DNA from: Candidatus Scatomorpha merdipullorum
Lineage (GTDB): Bacteria > Bacillota > Clostridia > Oscillospirales > Oscillospiraceae
DNA length: 16,916 bases
Assembly (NCBI GenBank): GCA_018716795.1
Contig: DVJK01000108.1
Span: forward strand, 1 to 16,916
Reading direction: 5' to 3'
A program made the position numbers and the translations under genes. Under the pieces are notes generated by a model. The model saw nothing but the letters and a program-made list of their open reading frames with translations. It made no database searches and was not told the DNA's origin. Positions 7,799-14,831 of the stretch are shown here, piece after piece (position 1 is the first letter of the stretch; every line of letters begins with the position of its first letter).

Positions 7799-7826
7799 GC
7801 CTGCACGGCCCTCGGGCCGTGCAGGC
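7799..7826 (+). terminator. Strong hairpin between the binding-protein and M24 genes (partial terminator or attenuator)
   Basis: A perfect 13-bp stem (7799-7811 with 7814-7826) closes on a TC loop, followed only by CTTTA. The stem is strong enough for a terminator, but the U-tract is poor, so leaky termination or mRNA stabilisation is more likely than a full stop. It would lower expression of the two M24 genes relative to the transporter. Confidence 0.55.
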
Positions 7827-7847
7827 TTTACGGAAAGGAGAGAAAAG

Positions 7848-9050
7848 ATGAGAACAGCGCCCATGCTGCAATTCCCTCTCGACGAGTATGAGCAGAGGAT
7901 AAACAGCCTCTATTCCGTGCTCGAAAAGGGCGGCTTTACCGCAGCTCTTATGACCAACGAGGATAACCTCCGCTATTTCTGCGACTACCGCTCCGCGCTC
8001 TGGAACAACGAGTATGAGAGCCCGGCGATGCTTGTCGCCGTCCCCGGCCGGCTCGTCCTCGTGACCTCGACGCGCACGGTGCAGACCGCGCTCGCCACCT
8101 GCTGCCTGGACGAGGGCGACATCTTCGCCTACGACGGCTTCGGCGAGGCCGCCTGCCCCGAGGCCCTGGCCCCGGCGATTGTCGACACGCTCAGGAAGCT
8201 CGGCGCCGTCTCCGGCAAGCTCGGCACCGAGATCGGCCCCATGAGCCGGATGCGCATAACCTATAACGACCGCGCGGCCATTTTCGACGCGCTGCCCGGG
8301 CTGGAGTCCGCGGACGTCTCCGTGCCCGTCCTGGACGTCCGCGGCTTGAAGTCGCCGCGCGAGCTTGAGATAATGCGCGAAAACTGCCGCATGGCCGTCG
8401 ACGCCTTCAAGATTGCGGCGGACAAGGTGGTGCTCGGCGAGACGACCGAGGAGGACTTCTACCACAACTACGCCGCCGCCTCCTACGACCTGGGCGCGGA
8501 CGACTTCGCGCTCCAGCTCGTCGTCGAGTTCGGGCCCGACCGCATGCAGCCGAACGGCGTCGCCGGCCCGCGCGTATACTCCGACCCCGACTGGTGCATC
8601 TTCGCCGACAGCGGCCCGACGCTCAAGGGCTACGCCTCCGACATGATACGCATGGCCAAGCTCGCGCCCCCCACCGCGGAGCAGCAGCGGCTCATGGACA
8701 TAGTCCTCGGCTGCCACGCGCTTGTCGTGCCCATGATAAAGCCGGGCACCACCTTTAAGGAGGTCGTCGAGGCCAGCGACAATTATATGCGCGAAAAGGG
8801 CGCGGACGGCTTCTGCATGACCATCGGCCTTCTCGGCCACGGCTTCGGCCAGGACGTGCACGAGCCGCCTATGATCACCCTCAGCACGGAGGGCTGCTTT
8901 AAGAAGGGCATGGTGTTCACTCTTGAGCCGACCCTGCTCCATCCCACCGAAGGGCAGTTCGCCATTGAGAACAACTACACGGTGACGGAAGACGGCTGCG
9001 AGCTCCTGACGCCGCAGCTTCAGGGCTTCTATATCCCCGAGCGCTCCTGA
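7848..9050 (+). CDS. M24-family metallopeptidase (Xaa-Pro aminopeptidase/prolidase-like), ligands intact
   Basis: 400 residues: a creatinase-type N-terminal domain (about 1-165) and a C-terminal pita-bread catalytic domain. All five metal ligands of the aminopeptidase P/prolidase group are visible: D254 (in FADSGP), D265 (YASDMIR), H331 (GHGFG), E360 (FTLEP) and E374 (AIENNY). The auxiliary H338 (DVHEPP) is also kept. Such enzymes are cytoplasmic, use two divalent metals (often Mn) and cleave bonds next to proline. Metal-free creatinase has lost the metal site, so the intact site argues against that activity, but M24 relatives such as ectoine hydrolase cannot be excluded. AAAGGAG lies 7 nt before the ATG. 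It sits behind a peptide-type importer, suggesting cleavage of imported peptides, and is separated from it by a strong hairpin. The next gene is a divergent paralogue. Confidence 0.9.
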   Translation: MRTAPMLQFPLDEYEQRINSLYSVLEKGGFTAALMTNEDNLRYFCDYRSALWNNEYESPAMLVAVPGRLVLVTSTRTVQTALATCCLDEGDIFAYDGFGEAACPEALAPAIVDTLRKLGAVSGKLGTEIGPMSRMRITYNDRAAIFDALPGLESADVSVPVLDVRGLKSPRELEIMRENCRMAVDAFKIAADKVVLGETTEEDFYHNYAAASYDLGADDFALQLVVEFGPDRMQPNGVAGPRVYSDPDWCIFADSGPTLKGYASDMIRMAKLAPPTAEQQRLMDIVLGCHALVVPMIKPGTTFKEVVEASDNYMREKGADGFCMTIGLLGHGFGQDVHEPPMITLSTEGCFKKGMVFTLEPTLLHPTEGQFAIENNYTVTEDGCELLTPQLQGFYIPERS

Positions 9051-9070
9051 AGGAAGTGAGGTAATAGATA

Positions 9071-10273
9071 ATGCGTCAATCCCCGATGCTTTGTTATCCG
9101 GTGGCCGAGTTTGAAACGCGAATGGCCAACGCCGCACAGAAAATCAAGGACGCGGGCCTTACCTGCATCATGGGCTCCACCAAGGCGGTCGTCTGCTACC
9201 TGACCGGCCTGAGCTCCGTCGTCTGGTGCAGCAAGGCCGGCACTCCGGGCCTGATGTACCTCGGCGCGGACGGGCACTACGGCGTAATGAACTCCTATAC
9301 GTCCGTGGACGCCGCGCTCTACTCCACCTGCATGGAGCCCGAGGACTTCTTCAACTATGACTACTCCGGCCGCAACGGCATAGCCACCAACCTCTTTGAC
9401 GCCATGTGCTACACCCTGCGCCACTTCGGCTACGACAAGGGCAAAATAGGCTGCGAGCTCGGCGCGGGCTTCCACCTGCACATGCCCCTCAGCCTGTACG
9501 AGTCGCTGAGGGCGGAGTTCCCGGAGCTGGAGTTCGTCGACGCGAGCGAGCTTATCTGGGACATCCTCTCCGAGAAGTCCGAGGCCCAGATTGCCGACTG
9601 CCGCGAGGCCGAGGCAATCAACCTCCGCGCCGTCGCCGCCGGCATGGAATACGTAAAGCCCGGCGCCATGACCGAAATGGAGCTCTATAAAGAGATAGCC
9701 AAGGCCGGCTATCTCGCGGGCAGCGAACACTTCACCTACATGAGCCTGGTCTCCGGCGCGGAGCGCTCGCTCTGCGTGGGCTGCCCGGCCTCCGAAACCG
9801 AGCTCATCTCCGCGGAGCCCGGCACCGTCATCCGCGTCGAGGGCGCGGCCAAGCGCCACGAGCTCAACGTGCCCTTCGCCGCCAACCTCGTCGTGGGCGG
9901 CGTGCAGGCCGCGCAGGCCCCGGCCTGGGAGCTCGCCCAGGGCATGATAGACGCCGCCCTCTCCGCCGTCAGGGCCGGGGCGAGCGCCGGCAGCGTCGCG
10001 GAGGCCATGGACGCCTTCGCCGCCGCCTCGGGCAGGTCCGACTGGGTCGTACAGCCCGGCTTTGCCGGCTCCGGCTTCGGCTGGGGCCGCGTCGACGGGC
10101 CGCTGCTCCGCGCGGGCAGCGAGTATGTCCTGCGCCCCGGCATGACGCTCAGCCTGACCGCCTCCGTCCGCAGCGAGGCCGTCGGCATGCTTATCCTTCG
10201 CCAGAACGTCGTCGTGACGGCGGAGGGCTGCGAATTCCTGGGCGGCAAAACCACCGAACCCCTTATCGTCTGA
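9071..10273 (+). CDS. M24-family paralogue lacking all metal ligands (probable pseudoenzyme)
   Basis: 400 residues, the same length as the preceding protein, starting 20 nt after its stop. Homology is clear at the N-terminus (shared MRxxPML, P..E(Y/F)E.R) and through the creatinase-like domain to the C-terminal VT.EGCE/VTEDGCE motif. Aligned with the upstream enzyme, every metal ligand is replaced: D254 by E257, D265 by about P268, H331 by S334 (GSGFG), E360 by T363 and E374 by R377. The auxiliary His is also lost (VDGP instead of VHEP). It should therefore not be a metallopeptidase. The frame is full length with normal codon use and a Shine-Dalgarno (GAGG ~9 nt upstream), so it is not a decayed pseudogene. 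M24 creatinase-type enzymes are dimers, so a regulatory or binding subunit for its neighbour is a reasonable guess. Non-catalytic M24 folds are known elsewhere, such as Spt16 and Ebp1. Actual function unknown. Confidence 0.85.
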   Translation: MRQSPMLCYPVAEFETRMANAAQKIKDAGLTCIMGSTKAVVCYLTGLSSVVWCSKAGTPGLMYLGADGHYGVMNSYTSVDAALYSTCMEPEDFFNYDYSGRNGIATNLFDAMCYTLRHFGYDKGKIGCELGAGFHLHMPLSLYESLRAEFPELEFVDASELIWDILSEKSEAQIADCREAEAINLRAVAAGMEYVKPGAMTEMELYKEIAKAGYLAGSEHFTYMSLVSGAERSLCVGCPASETELISAEPGTVIRVEGAAKRHELNVPFAANLVVGGVQAAQAPAWELAQGMIDAALSAVRAGASAGSVAEAMDAFAAASGRSDWVVQPGFAGSGFGWGRVDGPLLRAGSEYVLRPGMTLSLTASVRSEAVGMLILRQNVVVTAEGCEFLGGKTTEPLIV

Positions 10274-10287
10274 ACCCGTCTCACCGC

Positions 10288-10319
10288 GCCGGGATGCCGC
10301 TGGCATCCCGGCTGTTTTT
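10288..10319 (+). terminator. Rho-independent terminator of the dpp/M24 operon
   Basis: A perfect 11-bp stem (10288-10298 with 10302-10312) and GCT loop are followed directly by TGTTTTT. It begins 15 nt after the stop of the second M24 gene and separates the transporter block from the sensor-kinase gene. Confidence 0.9.
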
Positions 10320-10342
10320 CCCCGCGGGCTCTTGCGCGGCCG

Positions 10343-10351
10343 TGGTAGAAT
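10343..10351 (+). promoter_or_regulatory. Candidate extended -10 promoter of the two-component operon
   Basis: TGG directly followed by TAGAAT (10346-10351, 5/6 to TATAAT) gives an extended -10 element, and no good -35 lies at the correct distance. Transcription would start near 10358, about 40 nt before the kinase start. The TGn-plus-hexamer form resembles the proposed dpp promoter. Confidence 0.45.
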
Positions 10352-10398
10352 AGAGTCATGGCGCAGTAAAAGCGACAAAATTCCCGGAGGCTTCAGCT

Positions 10399-12279
10399 AT
10401 GAGTACAAAGAGCGAAAAACAAAGCGCCCCGCGCGGCCCCCTCGGACGTCTCGCGGGGAGGTTTCTCGACCTCAACCTGGCCGCGAAAATCTCGCTGATG
10501 TTCTCGGGTATAATCCTCATCGTGCTCGTCTTCACGGCGCTGGTGCTCTCGAAGAGCTCCGTGAACTTCGTCCGCGCCGAGCAGGACGCGCGCTGCATCC
10601 AGGCGCTAAGCTACGTGCGCATACTCATAGAGAAGGACCAGCGGTATATAGACGGCCTCACGGAGTACTACACGACCTCCGCCGAGGCGCAGAAGCTTGT
10701 GAACGACTCCAACGCCGGCCTGCCCGTCTCCCAGGCCGGGGCGCAGGACCTGCTCATGAGCGCGCGCTTCAAGCTCTACCTGCTCAGCGTGGTGTTCTAC
10801 AATCTGGAGGGCGAGCCCATCGCCTACGTCTCCATCGACAACTCCCGCGGCCCTCTCCCTCAGGCCGGCACGGAGGAGGAGCGGCCCTTTGAGCGGCTTA
10901 TGGACTCCAGCCGCAGCGAGGAGTGGGAGTATATCCCGCAGTACTCCGGCTCCTTCATGGAGCTCGACCACTCGCCCAAGCTGGCGCTGTGGAAGAAGAT
11001 GGACGACCTCAACACCCAGCGCACCATAGGCGTCGTCGCCGTCACGCTGGACGTGCGCAAGCTGCTCGGCGCGGACGACTCCGCCGCGCCGTCGAACGTC
11101 CTGCTGCTCTCCCGCGACGGGCAGGTCGTCCTCAACCGGAGCGGCCTGGAGGTCTCGGAGAGGCTCTGCGAGCAGCTCTGCGGGGCCGCGGGGAGCGAGC
11201 CGCAGGTGCTCGAGGCCGAGCTCTCCGGGCAGGAGCGGAAGATTTACTACGAGGCCTGCTCCGGCACGCCCTTCATAAGCTGCATAATCGAGGAGGACAG
11301 CGGCCCGCTCTGGAGCGAGACCTCGCTGATTCGCTCCGCGCTGCTCATAATCTGCCTCTTCCTCGTGGCGATGCTGCCGCTCACGCGGGTGCTCGTGACC
11401 ATGCTCACGCGGCCGCTGGCCAAGCTCTCGGAGAGTATGCTGCGCTTCTCCCGCGGCGACTACAACGCCAAGGCGGACTTCAGGTACGGCGACGATATCG
11501 GCCGCCTCGGCCGCGTCTTCAACCACATGGTCGAGGAGAACCGGCGGCTTGTCGAGCTCAACTACGTGCTCAAGCTGCAAGAGAAGGAGGCCGAGCTATC
11601 CATGCTGCAGATGCAGATTAACCCGCACTTCCTCTACAACATGCTGAACACGGCCTACTGGTGCGCGCTCAAGAACAAGGACGAGCCGACGGCCGGCATC
11701 ATGTACAAGCTCGGGCAGTTCTTCCGCGTCGGCCTGGGCCGCCGCGACCTGGGCAGCGGCGGCGAGCTCGACAGCGTGGGCAACTGCGTCAACCTCGTGC
11801 GCTATTACCTCGAGCTGCAGCAGTGCCGCTACGGCAGCCGCCTCCAGTGGACGATAGACGCCGACCCCGAGATGTACGGCGAGCTCATGCCCAAGCTCAT
11901 ACTGCAGCCCCTCGTCGAGAACAGCATCGTCCACGGCATGGACAGCGGGAAGCCGGACTTCTCCGTGCGCCTCAGCGCGCGCATGTCCGCCGGCCGCGAC
12001 CGCCTCATCTTCTCCATAGAGGACAACGGCGTCGGCTTCCCCGAGGAGCTGCTGGAGCGCTGGCCCGACGGGCTGGATGAATACCTCGGCTCCGACCGCT
12101 CCGCCGCCGACGGGCAGCGCCTCGCGCTGCGAAATATATACGAGCGGCTTCGGATACGCTATCAGGGCCGGGCGGAGTTCTGCCTGCGCAGCCTGCCCGA
12201 GGGCGGCGCGGGCGTATACATGGATCTGCCCAACGACTACAGGGAGGCGAACAGGAATGGTAAAAATTCTGCTGGCTGA
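10399..12279 (+). CDS. YesM-type sensor histidine kinase
   Basis: 626 residues. Order of parts: basic cytoplasmic N-terminus; TM1 (~31-50); large extracytoplasmic region (~51-312) of double-Cache type length; TM2 (~314-332); HAMP (~333-385) with RPLAKLSESMLRFSRGDY; a short coil; the His_kinase domain with QINPHFLYNMLNT (phospho-acceptor H410); and an HATPase_c domain with N-box VENSIVHG (N508), G1 box EDNGVG (D542) and LRNIYERLRIRY. This is the LytS/YesM class, autophosphorylating and passing phosphate to an AraC-type regulator. The ligand is unknown; known relatives respond to sugars, peptides or amino acids. GGAGG lies 8 nt before the ATG. The stop overlaps the regulator gene by 23 bp. It has its own promoter, after the terminator of the transporter operon. 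Confidence 0.93.
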   Translation: MSTKSEKQSAPRGPLGRLAGRFLDLNLAAKISLMFSGIILIVLVFTALVLSKSSVNFVRAEQDARCIQALSYVRILIEKDQRYIDGLTEYYTTSAEAQKLVNDSNAGLPVSQAGAQDLLMSARFKLYLLSVVFYNLEGEPIAYVSIDNSRGPLPQAGTEEERPFERLMDSSRSEEWEYIPQYSGSFMELDHSPKLALWKKMDDLNTQRTIGVVAVTLDVRKLLGADDSAAPSNVLLLSRDGQVVLNRSGLEVSERLCEQLCGAAGSEPQVLEAELSGQERKIYYEACSGTPFISCIIEEDSGPLWSETSLIRSALLIICLFLVAMLPLTRVLVTMLTRPLAKLSESMLRFSRGDYNAKADFRYGDDIGRLGRVFNHMVEENRRLVELNYVLKLQEKEAELSMLQMQINPHFLYNMLNTAYWCALKNKDEPTAGIMYKLGQFFRVGLGRRDLGSGGELDSVGNCVNLVRYYLELQQCRYGSRLQWTIDADPEMYGELMPKLILQPLVENSIVHGMDSGKPDFSVRLSARMSAGRDRLIFSIEDNGVGFPEELLERWPDGLDEYLGSDRSAADGQRLALRNIYERLRIRYQGRAEFCLRSLPEGGAGVYMDLPNDYREANRNGKNSAG

Positions 12280-13348
12280 CGACGAGATTGAGACGCGCGA
12301 CAACATAATCTCCTGCATCGACTGGGCCGGGAACGGCCTCGAGCTTGTCGGCGCGGCCGCCGACGGCGGCGAGGCGCTGGAGCTCATAAAGCGCCTCTCG
12401 CCGGACGTAGCCATCCTAGACATATACATGCCCAGGCTGAACGGCCTCGAGGTCATAGAGCGCTGCCGCGCCGAGCTGGCGGAGCCGCCGGCCTTCATCA
12501 TCGTCAGCGGGTACAGCGACTTTGCCTACGCCCGGCAGGCCATAAGGCTCAAGGTGGAGGAATACCTGCTCAAGCCCTTCCGGCCCCGCGAGCTCATGGA
12601 CGCCGTGCAGCGCGCCCTGCTGCAGCTCGAGCTCCGGCTCGGCACGGCGGGCAGCGACTTCTTCAGCTTCGTGCTCGACTGCCAGGGCAAAAGCCCCTCG
12701 TCCGCCCCGGGGCGCTACTCCCTCAGGCGCGAGCGGCAGGTGCTCAACGCCATCGCCGTCGGCACGTCGGAGGACGCCGAGCGCAGCGTGGACGAGTTCC
12801 TCGCCGACTGCGTCCTGGGCCAGGACGTCTCGACCGCGCTCAACTACGGCGAGCTGCTGTATTTCGAGATATGCCGCCTGGTCATGGAGCGCACGGGCCG
12901 CTTCCCCACGGAGAACGTGTTCTTCAGCAGCGGCTGGACGCGCGAGGGCGTCTACGGCCAGCTTTCGGACGCTCTGCGCCGGGCCGCGCACGACGCGCAG
13001 GAGCTCATAAGCCGGGGCAAGAACCGCTCCGCCGTCATCGTCTCCGCGGTGGATTATATCGAGGAGCACTACGCCGAGGATTTGACGCTGAGCAAGATTG
13101 CCGGCGCCGTCTTCGTCTCCCCTCCCTACCTGAGCAACCTCTTCAAGGAGAAGATGGGCCTCAACCTGACGCTGTACATCCACCAGGTCCGCATAGCCGC
13201 GGCCAAGAAGCTCCTGACCGACAGCTCGATGAGCCTCCAGCAGATAGCCGAAGCCGTCGGCTACCGCCACGAAAAGCACTTCATGCAGATTTTCAAAAAG
13301 CTCACCGACATGACCCCCTCCCAGTTCCGCTTCAAGAAAAAAGGATAA
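12257..13348 (+). CDS. YesN-type response regulator (REC + AraC HTH)
   Basis: 363 residues. The receiver domain (1-~120) has the acidic pair DD at 8-9, phospho-acceptor D55 (AILDIYMP), the VSGYSDF segment and LKPF lysine. The C-terminus (~257-360) is an AraC/XylS domain with two helix-turn-helix units (LTLSKIAGAVFVSPPYLSNLF and MSLQQIAEAVGYRHEKHF). The middle (~125-255) is a poorly conserved linker region, shorter than in many YesN proteins of 500 or more residues. I chose the ATG at 12257, inside the kinase gene, because the receiver domain begins here and GGGAGG lies 9 nt upstream; the same frame extends further upstream without homology. The 23-bp overlap implies coupled translation with the kinase. 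Probable targets are nearby transport or catabolic genes. Confidence 0.94.
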   Translation: MVKILLADDEIETRDNIISCIDWAGNGLELVGAAADGGEALELIKRLSPDVAILDIYMPRLNGLEVIERCRAELAEPPAFIIVSGYSDFAYARQAIRLKVEEYLLKPFRPRELMDAVQRALLQLELRLGTAGSDFFSFVLDCQGKSPSSAPGRYSLRRERQVLNAIAVGTSEDAERSVDEFLADCVLGQDVSTALNYGELLYFEICRLVMERTGRFPTENVFFSSGWTREGVYGQLSDALRRAAHDAQELISRGKNRSAVIVSAVDYIEEHYAEDLTLSKIAGAVFVSPPYLSNLFKEKMGLNLTLYIHQVRIAAAKKLLTDSSMSLQQIAEAVGYRHEKHFMQIFKKLTDMTPSQFRFKKKG

Positions 13349-13376
13349 AAAGGCCGCCCATGCGGGCGGCCTTTTT
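13347..13376. terminator. Bidirectional terminator between the response regulator and M20 genes
   Basis: AAAAAGGCCGCCC (13347-13359), loop ATGC, and GGGCGGCCTTTTT (13364-13376) form a perfect 13-bp inverted repeat with T5 on both strands. The last two bases of the regulator's TAA stop belong to the A-tract. It serves the plus-strand two-component operon and is also the first T-tailed hairpin after the convergent minus-strand M20 gene. Confidence 0.92.
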
Positions 13377-13403
13377 CCTGCCGATAAAATTTCCGGAAAT
13401 CCG

Positions 13404-13428
13404 GGAGGCTGCCCACGGGGCAGCCTCC
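13404..13428 (+). terminator. Second hairpin, back-up plus-strand terminator
   Basis: GGAGGCTGCCC (13404-13414), loop ACG, and GGGCAGCCTCC (13418-13428) form a perfect 11-bp stem followed by TTCTTTTCCTT. The tail suits plus-strand termination; on the minus strand no T-run follows. A 12-bp palindrome ATTTCCGGAAAT (13389-13400) lies between this and the first terminator. Confidence 0.7.
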
Positions 13429-13441
13429 TTCTTTTCCTTCT

Positions 13442-14797
13442 TCAGCCGAACTTGCGGTCGGTGGGCATAATGGTCTGATACTTCCTGCCGCCCAGGGCGG
13501 CCTCGAACTCGTCGCGAACCTTCTTGAGCGCCTCGGGCTTCTCATAGAGGTCTATGAGCACGCCGCCGAGGACCTTGGCCGCGGTGTGCATGCCGCGGTG
13601 GGCGAGGGCGCTCTTGCCGACGACGGTGGTGGTCCAACCGTGGCCCACGCTGCCGATGGTGGCGCAGCAGACACGCGCCTGGCTTATCGGCGTGACATAG
13701 CTGACGTCGGCGACGTCCGTGGAGCCGCGCGCGGGCTTGCGCTTGTCCTCATTGAAGCTGTAATCTATGGGCGTGGGCGCGTCGGGCGTGGTTCCGCACT
13801 TTTTGAAGACCTCGGCGTATTCAAGCTCCTCCGGCGTATACTCTATGGGCAGCAGGGGCCGGAAGTTCTCGATGATGAGGTCGTCCATGGCGTCGTTGCT
13901 GACGAAGTCCTTGTAGGCGCTGACGATATAGGGCTCGCAGAAGGTGGTCTCGGTCATCATGGCCGCGCCGCGGGCGACCTTGAGGACGCGCTTGTAGAGC
14001 TCCTCCATGTAGTCAGCCTTGGCCGCACGGACGACGAACTGGGCCTCGGCGGTGTGCTGCACAACGTTGGGCGCCGCGCCGCCGGTGTTGAGGATGGAGT
14101 AGTGGATACGCGCGGTGGGCAGCATATGCTCGCGAAGGTACTGGACGCCGGTGCAGGTGAGCTCGAGCGCGTCGAGGGCGCTGCGGCCGTTCCAGGGCTC
14201 GCCGGAGGCGTGCGCCGCCTTGCCCTCGAAGCGGAAGTTGACGGTTATCTGCGCGAGGCCGGTGTTGTCCATTGCGTTGTCCGCGCTCGGGTGCCAGGAG
14301 ACGGCGGCGTCCACGTCGTCAAAGGCGCCGTGAGCGGCCATAATGACCTTGCCTCCGCCGCCCTCCTCGGCGGGACAGGCGTAGTAGCGCAGGGTGCCCT
14401 TTACGCCGTTGGCCTCCATATAGCGCTTGAGCGCGCAGGCGGCCTCTATGCTGCCGGAGCCGAGCAGGTTGTGACCGCAGGCGTGGCCGCTGCCGCCGGG
14501 AACTATCGGCCTCTGCTCGGGCACGTCCGCGGCCTGGCTCTGGCCGGCCAGGGCGTCGTTCTCGCCCAGAATCGCGAGGATGGGCCTTCCGGAGCCGTAC
14601 TCGGCGATGAAGGCGGTCTCCAGCCCGGCGACGGGAGTGGTGATTCGAAAGCCGTCCTTCTCCATATACTCGCGCTGGAGCTTGGTGGATTTGTACTCGT
14701 GGAAGCAGAGCTCGGCGTAATCCCATACGGCGTCGCTCATGTCCTCAAAGTCCTTTTTGCGCTCCTCTACAAAGTTATAGAACTGTTCCTTAGCCAT
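13442..14797 (-). CDS. M20D-family amidohydrolase (AbgB-like aminoacyl/aminobenzoyl-glutamate hydrolase type)
   Basis: 451 residues. Features of the M20D peptidase/amidohydrolase group are visible: GSGHACGHNLLGSGS with H105, C107 and H109; PAEEGGGGK with E144/E145; VSWHP with H169; the dimerisation/lid-domain KAAHASGEPWNGRSALDA (193-210) with H196; and late STDVADVSYVTP. These correspond to the metal and catalytic residues of AbgB and related N-acyl-amino-acid hydrolases, cytoplasmic enzymes that cleave the amide bond of aminobenzoyl-glutamate or acylated amino acids. In E. coli AbgA and AbgB work as a pair; only one such gene is visible here. AGGGAG lies 7 nt upstream of the ATG. It is the second gene of a minus-strand operon after an MFS transporter (34-nt gap), so the pair probably imports and then hydrolyses one compound. 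The exact substrate is unknown. Confidence 0.9.
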   Translation of the reverse strand: MAKEQFYNFVEERKKDFEDMSDAVWDYAELCFHEYKSTKLQREYMEKDGFRITTPVAGLETAFIAEYGSGRPILAILGENDALAGQSQAADVPEQRPIVPGGSGHACGHNLLGSGSIEAACALKRYMEANGVKGTLRYYACPAEEGGGGKVIMAAHGAFDDVDAAVSWHPSADNAMDNTGLAQITVNFRFEGKAAHASGEPWNGRSALDALELTCTGVQYLREHMLPTARIHYSILNTGGAAPNVVQHTAEAQFVVRAAKADYMEELYKRVLKVARGAAMMTETTFCEPYIVSAYKDFVSNDAMDDLIIENFRPLLPIEYTPEELEYAEVFKKCGTTPDAPTPIDYSFNEDKRKPARGSTDVADVSYVTPISQARVCCATIGSVGHGWTTTVVGKSALAHRGMHTAAKVLGGVLIDLYEKPEALKKVRDEFEAALGGRKYQTIMPTDRKFG

Positions 14798-14831
14798 TTC
14801 TTATCTCCCTTCTGTGCGGGTTCTGCGAAAA

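Noticed and set aside
6386..7864. Minus-strand open frame of 492 codons opposite the binding-protein gene
   Set aside because: Shadow frame of a clear SBP family 5 gene; no domain, no operon context.
9071..10273. Treating the second M24 gene as a decayed pseudogene
   Set aside because: There is no frameshift or stop, its length equals that of its active paralogue, and it has a ribosome binding site and a proper terminator behind it.
7770..10378. Minus-strand frames of 455 and 449 codons opposite the two M24 genes
   Set aside because: Shadow frames with no recognisable motif; the plus-strand pair shows mutual homology and Shine-Dalgarno sequences.
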